A stretch of DNA of 64,000 nucleotides from Albula goreensis. Taxonomy: Eukaryota > Chordata > Actinopteri > Albuliformes > Albulidae. The notes beneath the pieces are model-generated. The model saw only the letters and a program-made list of their open reading frames with translations, ran no database searches and had not been told where the DNA came from. Shown piece by piece: positions 37,096 through 49,039 of this stretch; within the stretch, counting starts at the first letter, position 1; each line of letters begins with the position of its first letter. The DNA is taken from the NCBI GenBank assembly GCA_022829145.1, contig CM040746.1:4797499-4861498 (forward strand), given 5' to 3'. The position numbers and the translations under genes were made by a program.

Positions 37096-40000
37096 TTGAA
37101 TGTATACATTTATATAAAGTTACCAAATTCTGTGAGCCGCTGACAGGTGAGATACACCTGCCTCATCTACCCTGCAGGGTATTATCGCAGACAGTGTTGC
37201 CCTTGGTCATGTGATCATGTCTGTCCTGTGTGATTTATACTGCACACCTGACAGATAAACAGGCTGTTTACATCATGGCAGCGGTGAATTCCACTTTGAT
37301 TCTGTCCATTCAGAAAATTAATTCAAATTCAATAAATGACTGGAAAAAGTTCTATATGGATTTTCTATATGGATTTTCTAATGAACTCACTGAATTTCAA
37401 TTAATTTTCTAAAGTGACAAAACTGTAATGGTACTAGCCCCAATCATGGTATGTATGTGTGTTGTTCTTTTAGAAAAGAAATGATCAAATAAATAACTTC
37501 ATTTGTCCAGAGAAACTGCTCAAGATTAAACCAGTTCTAACCAAGCTAAGATGGATGGGGAACCAAATGTTCTGGAATCAGAATGTTCTATCAGAGCAGA
37601 TGTCACTCTGAGCATGTTGTTTTGTGTCCTTACCCTGGTCTGGTCCCTTCAGTGGGCCCGCACTCTCACAGCCCCCCTGCTCCCCATGTCTGAGGTCCTG
37701 AGATTAGGCCGATCGATTGCCTCCCACGAGGCTATCCGGTAACGCTGAAGCAAGGCCCCCAGCAGCCCAGCTCCGGATCCAGTACTGTCATGGCCCCCAC
37801 ATCGGGGTTGGGTCCACTCCCGGGGGTTGGGGGCTTCTGCTTACCCCGTCTCTGTCCACACAGCCCTCACAGTCATCACCTGAGGGAACTGCCCCACACC
37901 TGCAGGAAGAGACCAGGGCTGTGACAAACAGTCTCACTACTGACAGCATGAAACGCACCGAAAGGGATGGTACCATTTAACCTAGCGTTAAATTATCTTA
38001 AAACAACATTTAACTACATTTCAAGGTTTACAAATGAAACACAGAACATCCTATTAATCATGTTGCTTTAAAAATCACACGGAGTCAGGTACATGTAACC
38101 AGTTGATGACAGATGAGTTGAATGGGGAAAAAGCGGCTAGCAAGCAATAGATGGCTATGATTTCAGTTCTCCCACCACTGTATCATTGGGGCTTTTTGAG
38201 TCTGAAGAGGGGGCAGAACAGCACCCACACACATACGCACATACAGCTCATTAGAAAAGAAAAGCAATAATAACATAGTTAATTATTGAATATGTGAGTT
38301 GTACCTTATTACCTTCTAATTATACAGTCGCGGTGAGGGATTAATCGATTTGAGCTGCGGCAGCTGTCGTCAGGAGGATTTGGCTTAGTCCTCCGGCTGA
38401 AGGGACATCACCTCCTGGGACGGCCAAAACAAGTTTGACATGAACGTTTCATTTCCCCGTGGAAGATACAGCCACCTGCGAATTCGTCTCTCCCACCGTC
38501 CCTGTACGGGGAATCCAAAATAGGAAACAGGAGCCTCACCATGCAGTGTCCTGTTAGCCCTGAGGCTTGTGTAAAGGCTAAAGGCTAAAGGCTAAAGATA
38601 GCAGAACATTTTTACCTTTCGAGGAGGCAGAACACCTGTATCATGTAGCAACACCATAATGTTGCTGAAACATTGAGGGTATATGTTTTGTTTTGTATGC
38701 CCCATGGAAGCGCTCAAGGTCACTCAGCTGTGGGTTTGCATCCTAGCGGGGCATGGGTGTTCTACCCTTGAGCAAGTTCCCGAAAACAAAATAGTTTCAG
38801 TCAAGAGATATCATAAAATGTTAGGTACATGAGCTGGCCTAGGTAAGAACTGCTGCTGAGTAAATAACAGGTTCGTTCGGATACTGTGCTTTTCTGTAGC
38901 CTGTTCTCACATCACATGTCCTTTGGATTGCAGGGAAAGAAGCAATTTAGCTTCCAAAGAACTGAAAGACAAAGTCAAAACAGTGAGAGGTGAAAAAAAC
39001 ATTGAGTTTGTTTTTTGTCAAGGTTGTTCTGACTGGTTGCAAGCAGATATGCTTTTTCACTCAAAATATGTATTTTCAACTCTTATGTTTTTTGTCTACA
39101 GAGCTCATTGAGTTACAGCGATTATTGAAAAATGATTGCATGTATGCAGTTCAGATGTGAAATGGGTTACACAAATGTTTTTCCATCTCTGACAAAAAAA
39201 TAAAAAAAGACGTATTGCTAATCTGCAGGTGGCACAGAGGTAAAAACCATGCAAAAAGGTGAGGAACCCAAATTACAAATGATATGAAATTCATGCATAA
39301 AAATGGCAGATTTATGAACGCGAAACATGGCCCCTCCATGTAAAGTGCCACCCTGTTGGATTTTTCCCTGAGGGTTCCTCTGTCGCGGTAAATGCCAGCT
39401 GCGATTTTGCATGTGAAAATCCAGGTTTGTTATGCAAGGCTTTAAGTGGAGGCTGAGGGTAATCATAATCCCGCAGAAAGGGGGAGAGGAGGCTTACAGA
39501 CGTTGGCCGCCGCTGGAACAGGCTCTATGGGGACCAGGATTTACACCAGCTGGGTCACATTCGTACCCCTCCTATTCACAAAATGACGGCGGGACGGGAT
39601 GAGCCAAAAAAAAAAAAAAAAAAAAAAAAACGCACTGTCCCGGCTAAATCGCAGAGATCCCGCTCGATTACCGAGGTCCCCCAAGGACGAGCGAGGACAT
39701 GCAAGGTCATCGATTTCAGAGGAGGGAGCGGGCGGTCGTTTATTCGAGCCCGGCTCCATTAACATTCGCCTGGCACGACCGGGTGTTTACAAATCATGAC
39801 AAAATGTCATAAAGTGGGTTTATAAGTGATTAGACAGCGCTTTAAAAAGATACGGAGGGAATCGGTGGCTGAGCTTGGCTCTGCTCTTAACACTTCATGA
39901 AGCTGACCTGGGTTAGCAGCGGGCTGGGATATGTGCTGGAGTGAATATTGCTTGAAGGCTCATGAAATAACATATGGAGCATGAGCTGATAGAGGGCCGT

Positions 40001-40121
40001 CTTTACATTCACAGGGTTGTTAATAACACAGGAATGCTGACTCACCTCAGAAGGGACAGAACGGGTATACCCCTACTTCTGAGAGTATATTTAGAACAAA
40101 TTCCCACCAGGCAATAAAGGG
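37096..40121. other. Intergenic
   Basis: No gene seen. A SINE-like relic (38715-38865, with CCTTGAGCAAGTTCCCGAAA) and an A run of about 24 (39606-39630). Confidence 0.4.
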
Positions 40122-40183
40122 CATTCATTCATTCATTCATTCATTCATTCATTCATTCATTCATTCATTCATTCATTCATTCA
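40122..40183. repeat. (ATTC)n tetranucleotide microsatellite
   Basis: About 15 uninterrupted CATT units. Degenerate copies of the same motif continue at 40310-40355. Confidence 0.97.
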
Positions 40184-41999
40184 TCTGTTTTCACCCAGCT
40201 ATATTCCCAACATTGTTCTCATGGTTGGTGTTAACTTTTCTTTAAGAACAGAACAGATTTGGGCCTACCTCTAACACTCAACTAATTTAAAAAAATACAA
40301 TTAAGTTTGTTCATTCATTTGTTAATTTGGTTAGTCATCCTTTTGTTCATTCATTAATCTCACACCTACCCTCATCCAGCAGTCCATCACCAGGGCGTCT
40401 TTGGGGCTATGCTCCACAGTCGGCCTAATCACAGCATAGCCCCCCCCCACTTTCCTGATCAGATCTCTCACAGTTCTGCCTCCCCTGCCCTGCTTCAGCC
40501 ATCTGACCTGGGCCCTGGTGAGTGGAGGTTCCCTTGCGTCCCCTCCTACATTGCTTATGGAGTCGTCCCAGATTTCCAGAGCGGAGAGAAGCGAAACTGG
40601 GGCATTCCCGCACTATCAAAATAAATGACTTCTACCTGTAGCCTCAAAATGATGCCTAAACCTACTCAAGAGTAAGAGAAGGATTGTGCTTTTGGTTAAA
40701 CAAAGCTGCCATCTGCTTCCAGAAACGCGGTACAGAAAGAGAGAGCGGCACTTGGAACAGACGTCCAATGAACACACAATCTATGGCTAATTCTACTTCC
40801 ATTTACGCAGCGTACATCCATTTTGTGTATGTCTATTTGTTAGACCACTTGGGTTTTGTTTTTTTGTTTTTATCTGTCATGGGTAGTCAATCTCCTTACA
40901 GGTGTCTGTTGGAAAACTTCAGGCACCTGTTAATGTAATGTGTACCCTTCCGCTGCAGACAAACATTTCAGGATGCAGAGCCAAACGAATAGATGAGGGT
41001 TAAATACACAGGTATAACAACCACAGTAAAAAAAACCATTTCATTTCAACCCAATACAAAGAGTCTTCAGTTCACAAATGAAATATAAATTAAACAGCAC
41101 ATTCCCAGAATAAGAGAATAGAGCAGACCCAGACCATAATACACTTCATTAGCTGAAGCAGCGCAAAGTCTAAGCGCTGAGCTTCACCTGCCCTCATTAA
41201 AATAACTAAAACAGAGGCGAAGGGGAAAAATAAAACTGAATATTCAGGAGCAAAAACAAATGATGTTTTTCTCTCAAGAGCTGTGCCGCTCAGAGAGGAG
41301 ACGAGCAGAACAATAAGACAGACAGCACAAGGCTGTGTGCTTAGAGACAGCCATTTTTCCTCATTGTTCTGCTCTGTTTGTTTGCGCTGATTCCTCACCC
41401 ATCCATAAATGTTTGCTGAGTGTTCAGTGCTGCCCTCTTTTGTCTTATTTTTCTTTGTTCAATCTGCCCTGTTGTTTCCTTAGCAGCGAGCAGCCTGAAG
41501 TCAATCAAAATGTAGAATTCATCGCTTCATAAATGTTGTGCAGCGCACAAACGTGTGTGAATGCAGGCACTCTCTCACACACAAACACACACACATATGA
41601 ACCGTTTGCTTCTGAAGGGGGTTTAGGCCTGAACCTGCAAGAAAGAGCATTGAAAGTAAACATGACGGACTTCAGACAGTAAATGTACAACCATGCATTT
41701 ACTCAACCTACAATAAAACAGGTGATTTCACTAATTAGCTCATCTTACCAGATGCCAGTTAGAATCAGCTGGTTTAGTACATTAGCAGAACAAACACCTG
41801 GTCATACTTTAACTCTCTGAAGCTGGGACTTTCTGCCTCTGACTGTGAAAATCATTGAATGTGTGTGAATCAAATCAAAATACAGTTATTTGATTTGATT
41901 CGCACACATTCATATGCAACACGAACGGACATACACACACACCAACCTGCACAAACACCTACCTTCTCATGAGGTACTTTATCAAGTGGACGCCAATAA
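40184..41999. other. Intergenic, single-copy
   Basis: No gene recognised. A 102-codon minus frame at 41090-41398 has hydrophobic stretches but no known family. Confidence 0.4.
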
Positions 42000-42465
42000 A
42001 ACCTTCCTCATCTCAAGACCTTGAAAACAAGAAAACTTGTTAATCACCTCAAATACGATCACCTCCAAGGTCCCTCTGTGACATGCACTGTGGGATTTCT
42101 GAGGTCTTCATTACCCGTCACATCACCACATAAATCTTCCCAAGGCTGCTTGACCCCTGCCATCAAAGACTGAGCTCTAATCACTACATTTGAGGCGAAA
42201 GAGTACTGTATATCTCTGACTGCTACGCCTGCAGTCGAGGGCTTACTCTAATGTACTCATTGAACAGGAAGAAAGATTAGCAGGATTGGGAAAGTCCATT
42301 CTGGAGAGCCAGAAGTGTTTGCGGTTTTTGGGTGTTGAGTTTGAGTGTTGAAAACACTTCCTCAAGCTCCAGGACACGTAAATCATAGTAAATAATGGCA
42401 TTGTGTTGCTAGGAGGTTGAACGTAGCGAAAACCAGAAACTTCTGGAACCAGGTATGCCTTCTGC
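42000..42465 (+). repeat. Duplicated non-coding segment, copy 2
   Basis: Same orientation as copy 1 and about 5.4 kb away. It shares the core and the flanking motifs CTTGTTAATCAC, GGAGAGCCA.A..TGTTT and a GAAACC/GAAAACC..AA..TC-GG stretch. Confidence 0.85.
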
Positions 42466-43179
42466 CGATCTACATGAGGGGTGAATCTGCCATATCTGCT
42501 ACATTGCTGAAAACGATGGGAGCCGCAGGTGGCAGGCTTGAGAATGCATGCCAGATTGACTTCTCGGTGAGGTGCTTTTGCCATGTCTGGCGCTCTATGA
42601 CCAGGGTTGTCCACTCCTTGGTGCAGAATGTGTTTTTTGTTGATAGATGGTAATGGGGAAAGCTCACAGGAAAGTCTTAGAAAGGCGTGAGGAAAACAGA
42701 ACGGGATCTTCCACTGAGCGGAGAAGCTCTACAGACGCAGCGGGGGGTCTGACGGGATGGTCACCTCCGCCCCCACTGACTCCGACAGAGAGGAGACCTT
42801 CAGCTTTGCGGTAATGGTGTTGGTGAATCTAAACTGAGTAGCTAGTGCCCTTGCTTGGGTCTGCAGGAGCTGCTGATAAAACCGCGAGCGGTGGCTAAAC
42901 CTCTTTGGCTCAGCGGTCAAACCACCACAACCCATGAGTCCTCTCTGAATGTATCGCTGCCATCTGGTGGCCAAAGGAATTATGACAACGACATAAAAAT
43001 AAGGGAGAAAATTGGTTTAAATGTTGAAAATAAGAGGTTTCATGAACCTTGTGATATGTGGCGCTGCAGTAAGCTGTCAGTTGCTGAGATATTTATTCGA
43101 TATTATCTTTTTAATCAAAATAGTTTTATGCTGGACAGGTAAACGGCACTGGCAGTACATAGTCATTTCATGGTAGTAC

Positions 43180-43370
43180 ATGGGCACTGGTAGTACCTGA
43201 GGTTGGTGGTTCAAGCCCCAGTCCAGCCACAGCAAGAACACCATTGCCGTTGGGCCCTTGAGCAAGACCCTTAACCCCATTGCTCCCAGGGGGAATTGGC
43301 CCTTGGTTAGCCTAATCAACTGTAATTCGCTTTGGATAAAAGTGTCAGCTAAATGACTGGAATGTAATTA
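43180..43370 (+). mobile_element. tRNA-derived SINE, well preserved (V-SINE-like)
   Basis: B box GGTTCAAGCCCCAG near 43208, conserved centre GGGCCCTTGAGCAAGACCCT and ACCCCATTGCTCC, tail TTCGCTTTGGATAAAAGTGT CAGCTAAATGAC. The A-box region is weak. Confidence 0.85.
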
Positions 43371-43567
43371 CATGTACTCACCATGTGTGGTGTCACAAAG
43401 CCTTTTCCTCCAGTTGTTAATTTAAGACTTGATGTCCTGAATTCATGAACATGAATGTGCATCAGCTAACGAGGCTCCCTGTCTGTCTGGCATAGGACTG
43501 TGCCCTGTCTTCAGAGCTGTAGCATAAACCCCACAGACACAAGCACACAAACTGGACACCTGCTAAC

Positions 43568-43956
43568 ATTACACATTCCCATTACATTCCCAGTCCAGGA
43601 TTCCAGTTAGATTCCCATATTACACATTCCCATTACATTCCCAGTCCAGGATTCCAGTTAGATTCCCATATTACACATTCCCATTACATTCCCAGTCCAG
43701 GATTCCAGTTAGATTCCCATATTACACATTCCCATTACATTCCCAGTCAAGGATTCCAGTTAGAACCCCATATTACACATTCCCATTACATTCCCAGTCA
43801 AGGATTCCAGTTAGATTCCCATATTACACATTCCCATTACATTCCCAGTCAAGGATTCAAGTTAGAACCCCAAATTACACATTCCCATAAAATTCCCAGT
43901 CAAGGATTCCGGTTAGAATCCCATATTACACATTCCCATTAAATTCCCAGTCAAGG
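43568..43956 (+). repeat. 51-bp minisatellite
   Basis: About 7.6 copies of ACACATTCCCATTACATTCC then CAGTCCAGGATTCCAGTTAG and ATTCCCATATT. Later copies diverge (TCAAGG, AACCCC). Confidence 0.93.
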
Positions 43957-46900
43957 TTTTTGGTAAGGTTTGCATGTGGTTGGTAACATTATTAGTATCG
44001 GTGACATTAATTGCATTTCCCAACCATTGGCAGATGACTTTGAATCGGTTTCCTCCTGTCAATGAGCGGCAATGCGGACATAACTGCATTTAATTCAGTT
44101 TTTGGGCACTGCAGAGAAGAAATATCTTACTGTACACTTCACACAATCAGGACCATATTCCACAGTGGTAAAAATATATAGATAAATAAGAAGAGAAATA
44201 AATTTCAGCTGATGAAAATAAAATGTGCGATAACTCTTCTGATCTCTAACACGAGGACCTTGAAGAGAAAATAAAACTCAAACTCGACTGACACCAATAA
44301 GCTCTGGACATTGAAGCAGCGCCTGTACTCTCGGCTGAGGGATTACAGTAAAGATCGATAAACGCCGACAATGGCATCGCATTCTTTACTGTCTGCTTGG
44401 CTTGGCTTGATCTACCGTCGTAGGGACTGATCTAATTGGAGCCTAAATGGATTCCCTTGCCACACGCCGCGAATGGCAGGTAAAAAAGATGCTCTTCGAG
44501 GAAATCAATCTCCCCACAGCATAAATCCGCACCTCCATCTTGTCCCTGTTCAGCCCCGTCACCTGTTGGGGAGTCATTTCCTCTGAGTGGGAAACCGACG
44601 CAACGTTTATGACCAGGAGGAGGAAGCTGATGGTGGATGGCATTAGGTTAAAAAGGCCAAGGGAACGGACGGAATTCTGGGACTGTAACTCAGAGGTCGC
44701 TGGGTTACAGAGGTTGCTGTAGCATGGTACTGCACTTGAACTGGTTCAGTAACTGTCAAGTTATACAGCAGGTAGTGTATAAAATGCAAGTCATTTAAAG
44801 CTCTCTGGATAAGAGCACTGGCTGAATGCTTGAACAGATAAACATATGTTTTTACTTTTATTGACTCAAATAATAAACAGAAGCAAATACTCTGTTTTGT
44901 TTATTTTTCTATGTGTGGCAGTTACTGAATTTTGTTTGCATGTGTTTATTAGAGGGAGATGAGTGGACTTTCCTAACCAGATATTAAAGGGAAAAATGCA
45001 CTCACCAAGTGCTGAAAGTGCTGGTAGAATCTGAAAACACTGATACATATCACTGCATATTTTCTGTGAAACTTGCAAACAAAAATATAGGGTTACAGTT
45101 ATAAGGTAAATGAGGAGTATTATTCTGAATTTCAACTGAAACAGGAAATCTGACTGTGAGTAAACTGCAGGAATTTTACTACCCTACTGCAATTTTAAAG
45201 CATTTACATAAACCAGATCCCCTCGGATCTGTCCTTTGCAGATTTCTTAATGGCTATTTAGTACAGACCATGAAAACATATGCACAGCTGGGTGAGTGTG
45301 CCATCACCAGCCGCAGCTGTAGGTCCACACCAGAGAGCCAACACCTGGTTCAGCCCCACAGCCCTTTTCAGCCTATTTGAGACCTCAGCCAGTGTGCTCT
45401 CTGGCGGCCTCTTCTGGCAGGCTAGGGGCTTGCAGGTCCATGAACTTATCACATTAGCTACTGTGTGTTCGTGCAACAGCATGGGCAATATGTGTTTGGT
45501 GTTGCATCGGCAGTGTGGAAAGTAGAGACAGAGGACAGCCACAAGAATCAGATGATGCTGGAGTGAGGGAGAGACAGCCACACAGTGCGCTCTCCGCACA
45601 GCAGTCAGACATCGACACCTAAACAGCTACTTAATCCCTCAAGTAAAAGATATACAAAAGATCATGAATTAACTGGTGGCTGTATTCAGAATAAGATGGT
45701 ATGAAATATAAATGTGAAAGAAATTCCTTTAATGCTGTGATTCTGATTGTGATTCTTATTGTAACAGCAGACCACAGATAGTACAGACAGCAGTGCGTAT
45801 TACACAATAAACTGCAAGATTGCTTCAGACGATGTTGCTTTCTTTAAATGAATGAATTGACACACTAGTTTGGACACCTTATACCAATGTCTTTTCAAGG
45901 GGAAAAATACAACACAGAGTGTCTATTGATCGATATCTGAGACACAAGGATTTCTTTTCCCTTAAAAGGTAAAAAGGTCAGATATCTATTATTCATACAT
46001 TTTTTTTTCCTTTGAAGAATGACGTTTTTCTTTTTTTCTTGTCTTAAATACAGGCACTAAAACACTTAGTAATCGATTGCTGTACGACACTGTCAGTCAA
46101 CTGACCAATGACCTCAAAGGAAAGTCAATTATCAACAACCCCGCTCTGTTTACCTGCTCCTCAGTCTTCTACGGCCGTCCCATTGGGCAAGACTGCGGGT
46201 GACATCATTACAGAGGCATACACCCAATATCAATGCCAAGCAAATTAAAGAGTACGTGTCTGAAAGAGAAAGAAAACATGTTAATGAACAGCTGGTCAAC
46301 AAATTGTTTCCATGCTTTCAATCTTGTAGACTGGAGATTGAATGTGTCTCAGAATAAGTTTGCCTGCCCATACTGTACATAAATGTAAATGATATGAACA
46401 TGAATAATTCACTCCTGTAATGACATTTTAAAATATTAATGTCTGAAGTCAATATGACTCTCTATTTGTGTTGTCCCGATGTTTCCCTGAGGTGGAGGAT
46501 CAGTTATCAGTGGGTAGACATTGACTTCTGTGGCTGAAGAATGATTTGTGTGCACTGACATTTCACCTGTACTGGCTTTCTGTGCTAAATCACTGAACAC
46601 ACACTCCACTCCATTTCCTCTGGTCAACAGTAGCATTCACAGTGTGGTTACTCTCCACAAGCAATAGATCTGCAGCAGCATTCAGTGTGTAGCACCTCCT
46701 AGCAGGTCACTTCTTATAGACACCTCCAGTGGTTTCAATAGATTATAATAGATTATGTTTATGTCTGGTTCCAAATGAACATATTTTTTAAATAAAAGTA
46801 AAACAAAATAAGAGTAAAATAAAAATGAAAACTTTACACGACTGCAAACAAAAAAGGTATTATATTATTTAAAAACGTAAAATTATCAATCAATTGGAAA

Positions 46901-48809
46901 ACCATATGCCTGCTGGCATCTCCAAACCTTCCCAAAAACCTCCAGCTTTCCAATCTCAGTTGTCTTTGCCTCCCCATGTGCGCAGGTGAACCATCTCACC
47001 CTTAGTTCACTACTACAAGAGCGCAAGGTAATCATACTGCCAGCAGGTGTCAGCAAAGAAACTTAAATCATAAATGGCTCCTGCACAGCATGTTACTGTG
47101 GTCCAACCTCTAAAGGCAATGGTGTACAAAATCCTTACTTTAGCTCAGATGATCTTTAGCCTTTCATCCCAAGGTAACATCATGTAGTTGTAAAAAACAT
47201 CACAAGGGAGCAGTGCTGAGCACAGTTCCTGCTAATGTGAGGTACTTGCTAATACCACAAATGTTTACATCAAGTGACGTAAGAACAAGTTAGTTAGAAG
47301 AAGTTACATCTCACACTTTTGTGGTTGGTAGTGCAGTAATTTTAATTTTAGATGTATTTTGATAAAATAATAAGCTTCATAAATGTAAATCTGTAAATAA
47401 CATTTATTTGTTTTAGTGAATATCTTAGGTACAACACGTGTATCTAGATGGGCAGTTTTGGCGGTTTAGGCTGTATATTCCGTTTGGATCATTTCCACGT
47501 AGTCTGCTGTCACAGCAGGCTAACTCCGGACAGAAGCAACTCACTGACTATCAGGCCAAACTGACCGCTCAAAACTTGAAATCACCATTGACTGATGGAG
47601 AAGCCCTTCAAAAATCTTTTAAAAAAGAATAATAACAACTTGGGACCCCCCATCCTACATTATTCTTTCTAATAGGCTGTCCCTGTGGTCGTGCACCCCT
47701 CCCCTCCCACCCCCCACAGACCCCATCATGTTCATTGGAGCTAAGCTCACACGGCGGAAAATAATCATCCGTCTCTGGCCCCTGGATTTTTCTACTCATG
47801 AGCTGGTTTTGCCACCGGCCCACATTAATGAGTCTCCATTTTACATTCGATCTGTAACTGTTGGTAATGAGTACAGGCGCTAAAGACAACTTAATGGGCG
47901 TTCTGGACTGGAACTTAGTCATCGGGCTATTTAATTACAGGCGACGTTAATTGTCCATTTAATTAAATTCTCATTGACTCGAAGAATCTGAAAATGGGAC
48001 AAAAACCTTTCTGATCTACATGCACCGATATTTCCACTGCCTCCAGCTGCTCTGATCACTGACCATCTCTCTACATGTTTAACAAACATTTTAGGAACAA
48101 ATACGCCATCTGGTGGATGCCTTACGGTCGTGCTAATAAACTTTAAACGGGTCTACTGAACAGGAAAAGTCGAAGCTGTTTTGTGTTTTTCTAAACTTCC
48201 AGATCATTTTTGATGACTGGCCAGGTTTGTATCACATATTTAAAAACTGTTTTCTTGCAGTTTTCCACGTTAAAATTTAGCTATGCAGAGATATCAGCAT
48301 GCGACTTTACAACCCAAACTTTTCTGGTGTGAAGAGCGCAACTGAATTTTACAGCAACTGAACAGCAACTGTTATTGCTACAGTATAATATACTATGTTA
48401 TACTTATAGTGCATATGTACTATGCACTCAATTTCATAAGTACTTAGCAGTGCTAGGGAAAAACCTTCCGTCGCATGGACACATCCTTTTTATGAGTTTC
48501 AGGGTGTATCAGTGCCTAGAATCATTGAGATAGTTGCGTTGTTGGTTTTCTGAGTAGTGTGCACGCTATTTTACCTGTCTCTGACCCATGCCTCCAGCGC
48601 ATCGGTAGTTAACTGTTTGTCTTGCTTGCACTTAAACATTAATCACACTGGTCAGGTCAATATTACATTTCGGTCTGCCTTAGAACTGACTTTGAGAATA
48701 GCGTCATTAGGACCCTCAGACACTGTCACACTCCACACAAGTCAACTAAGGACCCAGGCCTGAGTCACTGCCTTATTCAGACATGTTCAAACAAGAACAT
48801 GTACACACA

Positions 48810-48810
<1 letters not shown>
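43957..48810. other. Intergenic upstream of f9
   Basis: No gene seen. Contains a SINE relic (44688-44833, tail CTCTGGATAAGAGCACTGGC), high-complexity stretches at 44280-44660 and 47640-47985, and AT-rich DNA. Confidence 0.45.
47690..47985. promoter_or_regulatory. Candidate conserved non-coding element upstream of f9
   Basis: High-complexity sequence with dense homeodomain-type cores (CACATTAATGAG, GACGTTAATTGTCC, CATTTAATTAAATTC). It lies 1 kb from f9 but could serve fgf13. Inference from texture only. Confidence 0.3.

Positions 48811-48854
<44 letters not shown>
48811..48854. repeat. (CT)n(CA)n microsatellite upstream of f9 promoter
   Basis: Compound repeat ending 33 bp before the forkhead-like site. 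Confidence 0.95.
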
Positions 48855-48856
<2 letters not shown>

Positions 48857-48880
48857 TGTCCCCAGTGCCTTCAGTGTGGG

Positions 48881-48908
48881 TGTAATGTAAACAGGGCTCT
48901 GTACTTTG
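48881..48908 (+). promoter_or_regulatory. f9: f9 proximal promoter: FOXA-like and HNF4-like sites
   Basis: GTAAACA at 48887-48893 is a forkhead (FOXA/HNF3) core. TGTACTTTG at 48900-48908 is the reverse complement of CAAAGTACA, one base from the HNF4 core CAAAGTCCA. They lie 65-86 bp upstream of the start codon. Human F9 has a promoter HNF4 site (mutated in haemophilia B Leyden), so a liver-type promoter fits. No TATA box seen. Confidence 0.5.
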
Positions 48909-48972
48909 GAGCGGCCAGTGGGACCGAGCATTTTCTCCTCTGTCTCATGGCAGATAGGATATCTGATGGGGT

Positions 48973-49039
48973 ATGGCGCACATTCATGTCTTCCTCACCC
49001 TGGTCGTCTGGGAGCTTCTTCTGGAGCCAAGCTGCGGAG
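48973..49039 (+). CDS. f9: f9 exon 1: signal peptide
   Basis: Encodes [20 protein letters not shown] then CG plus one base, and ends at donor gtatgt. The phase-1 end joins exon 2 to make Ala23. A hydrophobic core ([11 protein letters not shown]) supports a secretory signal. This ATG is chosen because nearby upstream ATGs (48947, 48965) are in other frames and only this frame reaches a donor of the right phase. Confidence 0.82.

Larger units (their letters stand above)
24153..48972. other. fgf13-f9 intergenic region (divergent genes)
   Basis: The 24.8 kb between the fgf13 1V start and the f9 start codon shows no coding exon that I can recognise. Open frames here are short or lie in repeats. 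It contains the putative fgf13 promoter, an AT-rich zone (25.6-27.3 kb), tandem repeats, SINE relics, a duplicated non-coding segment and several high-complexity stretches that may be conserved regulatory elements. Subfeatures are listed separately. Confidence 0.6.

Noticed and set aside
42243-42614. 123-codon minus frame
   Set aside because: It spans the duplicated non-coding segment. Copy 1 does not keep the frame, and no domain is recognisable.
43568-43956. CRISPR-like direct repeats, here and in the other arrays
   Set aside because: Repeats are head-to-tail with no unique spacers, and the genome is eukaryotic.
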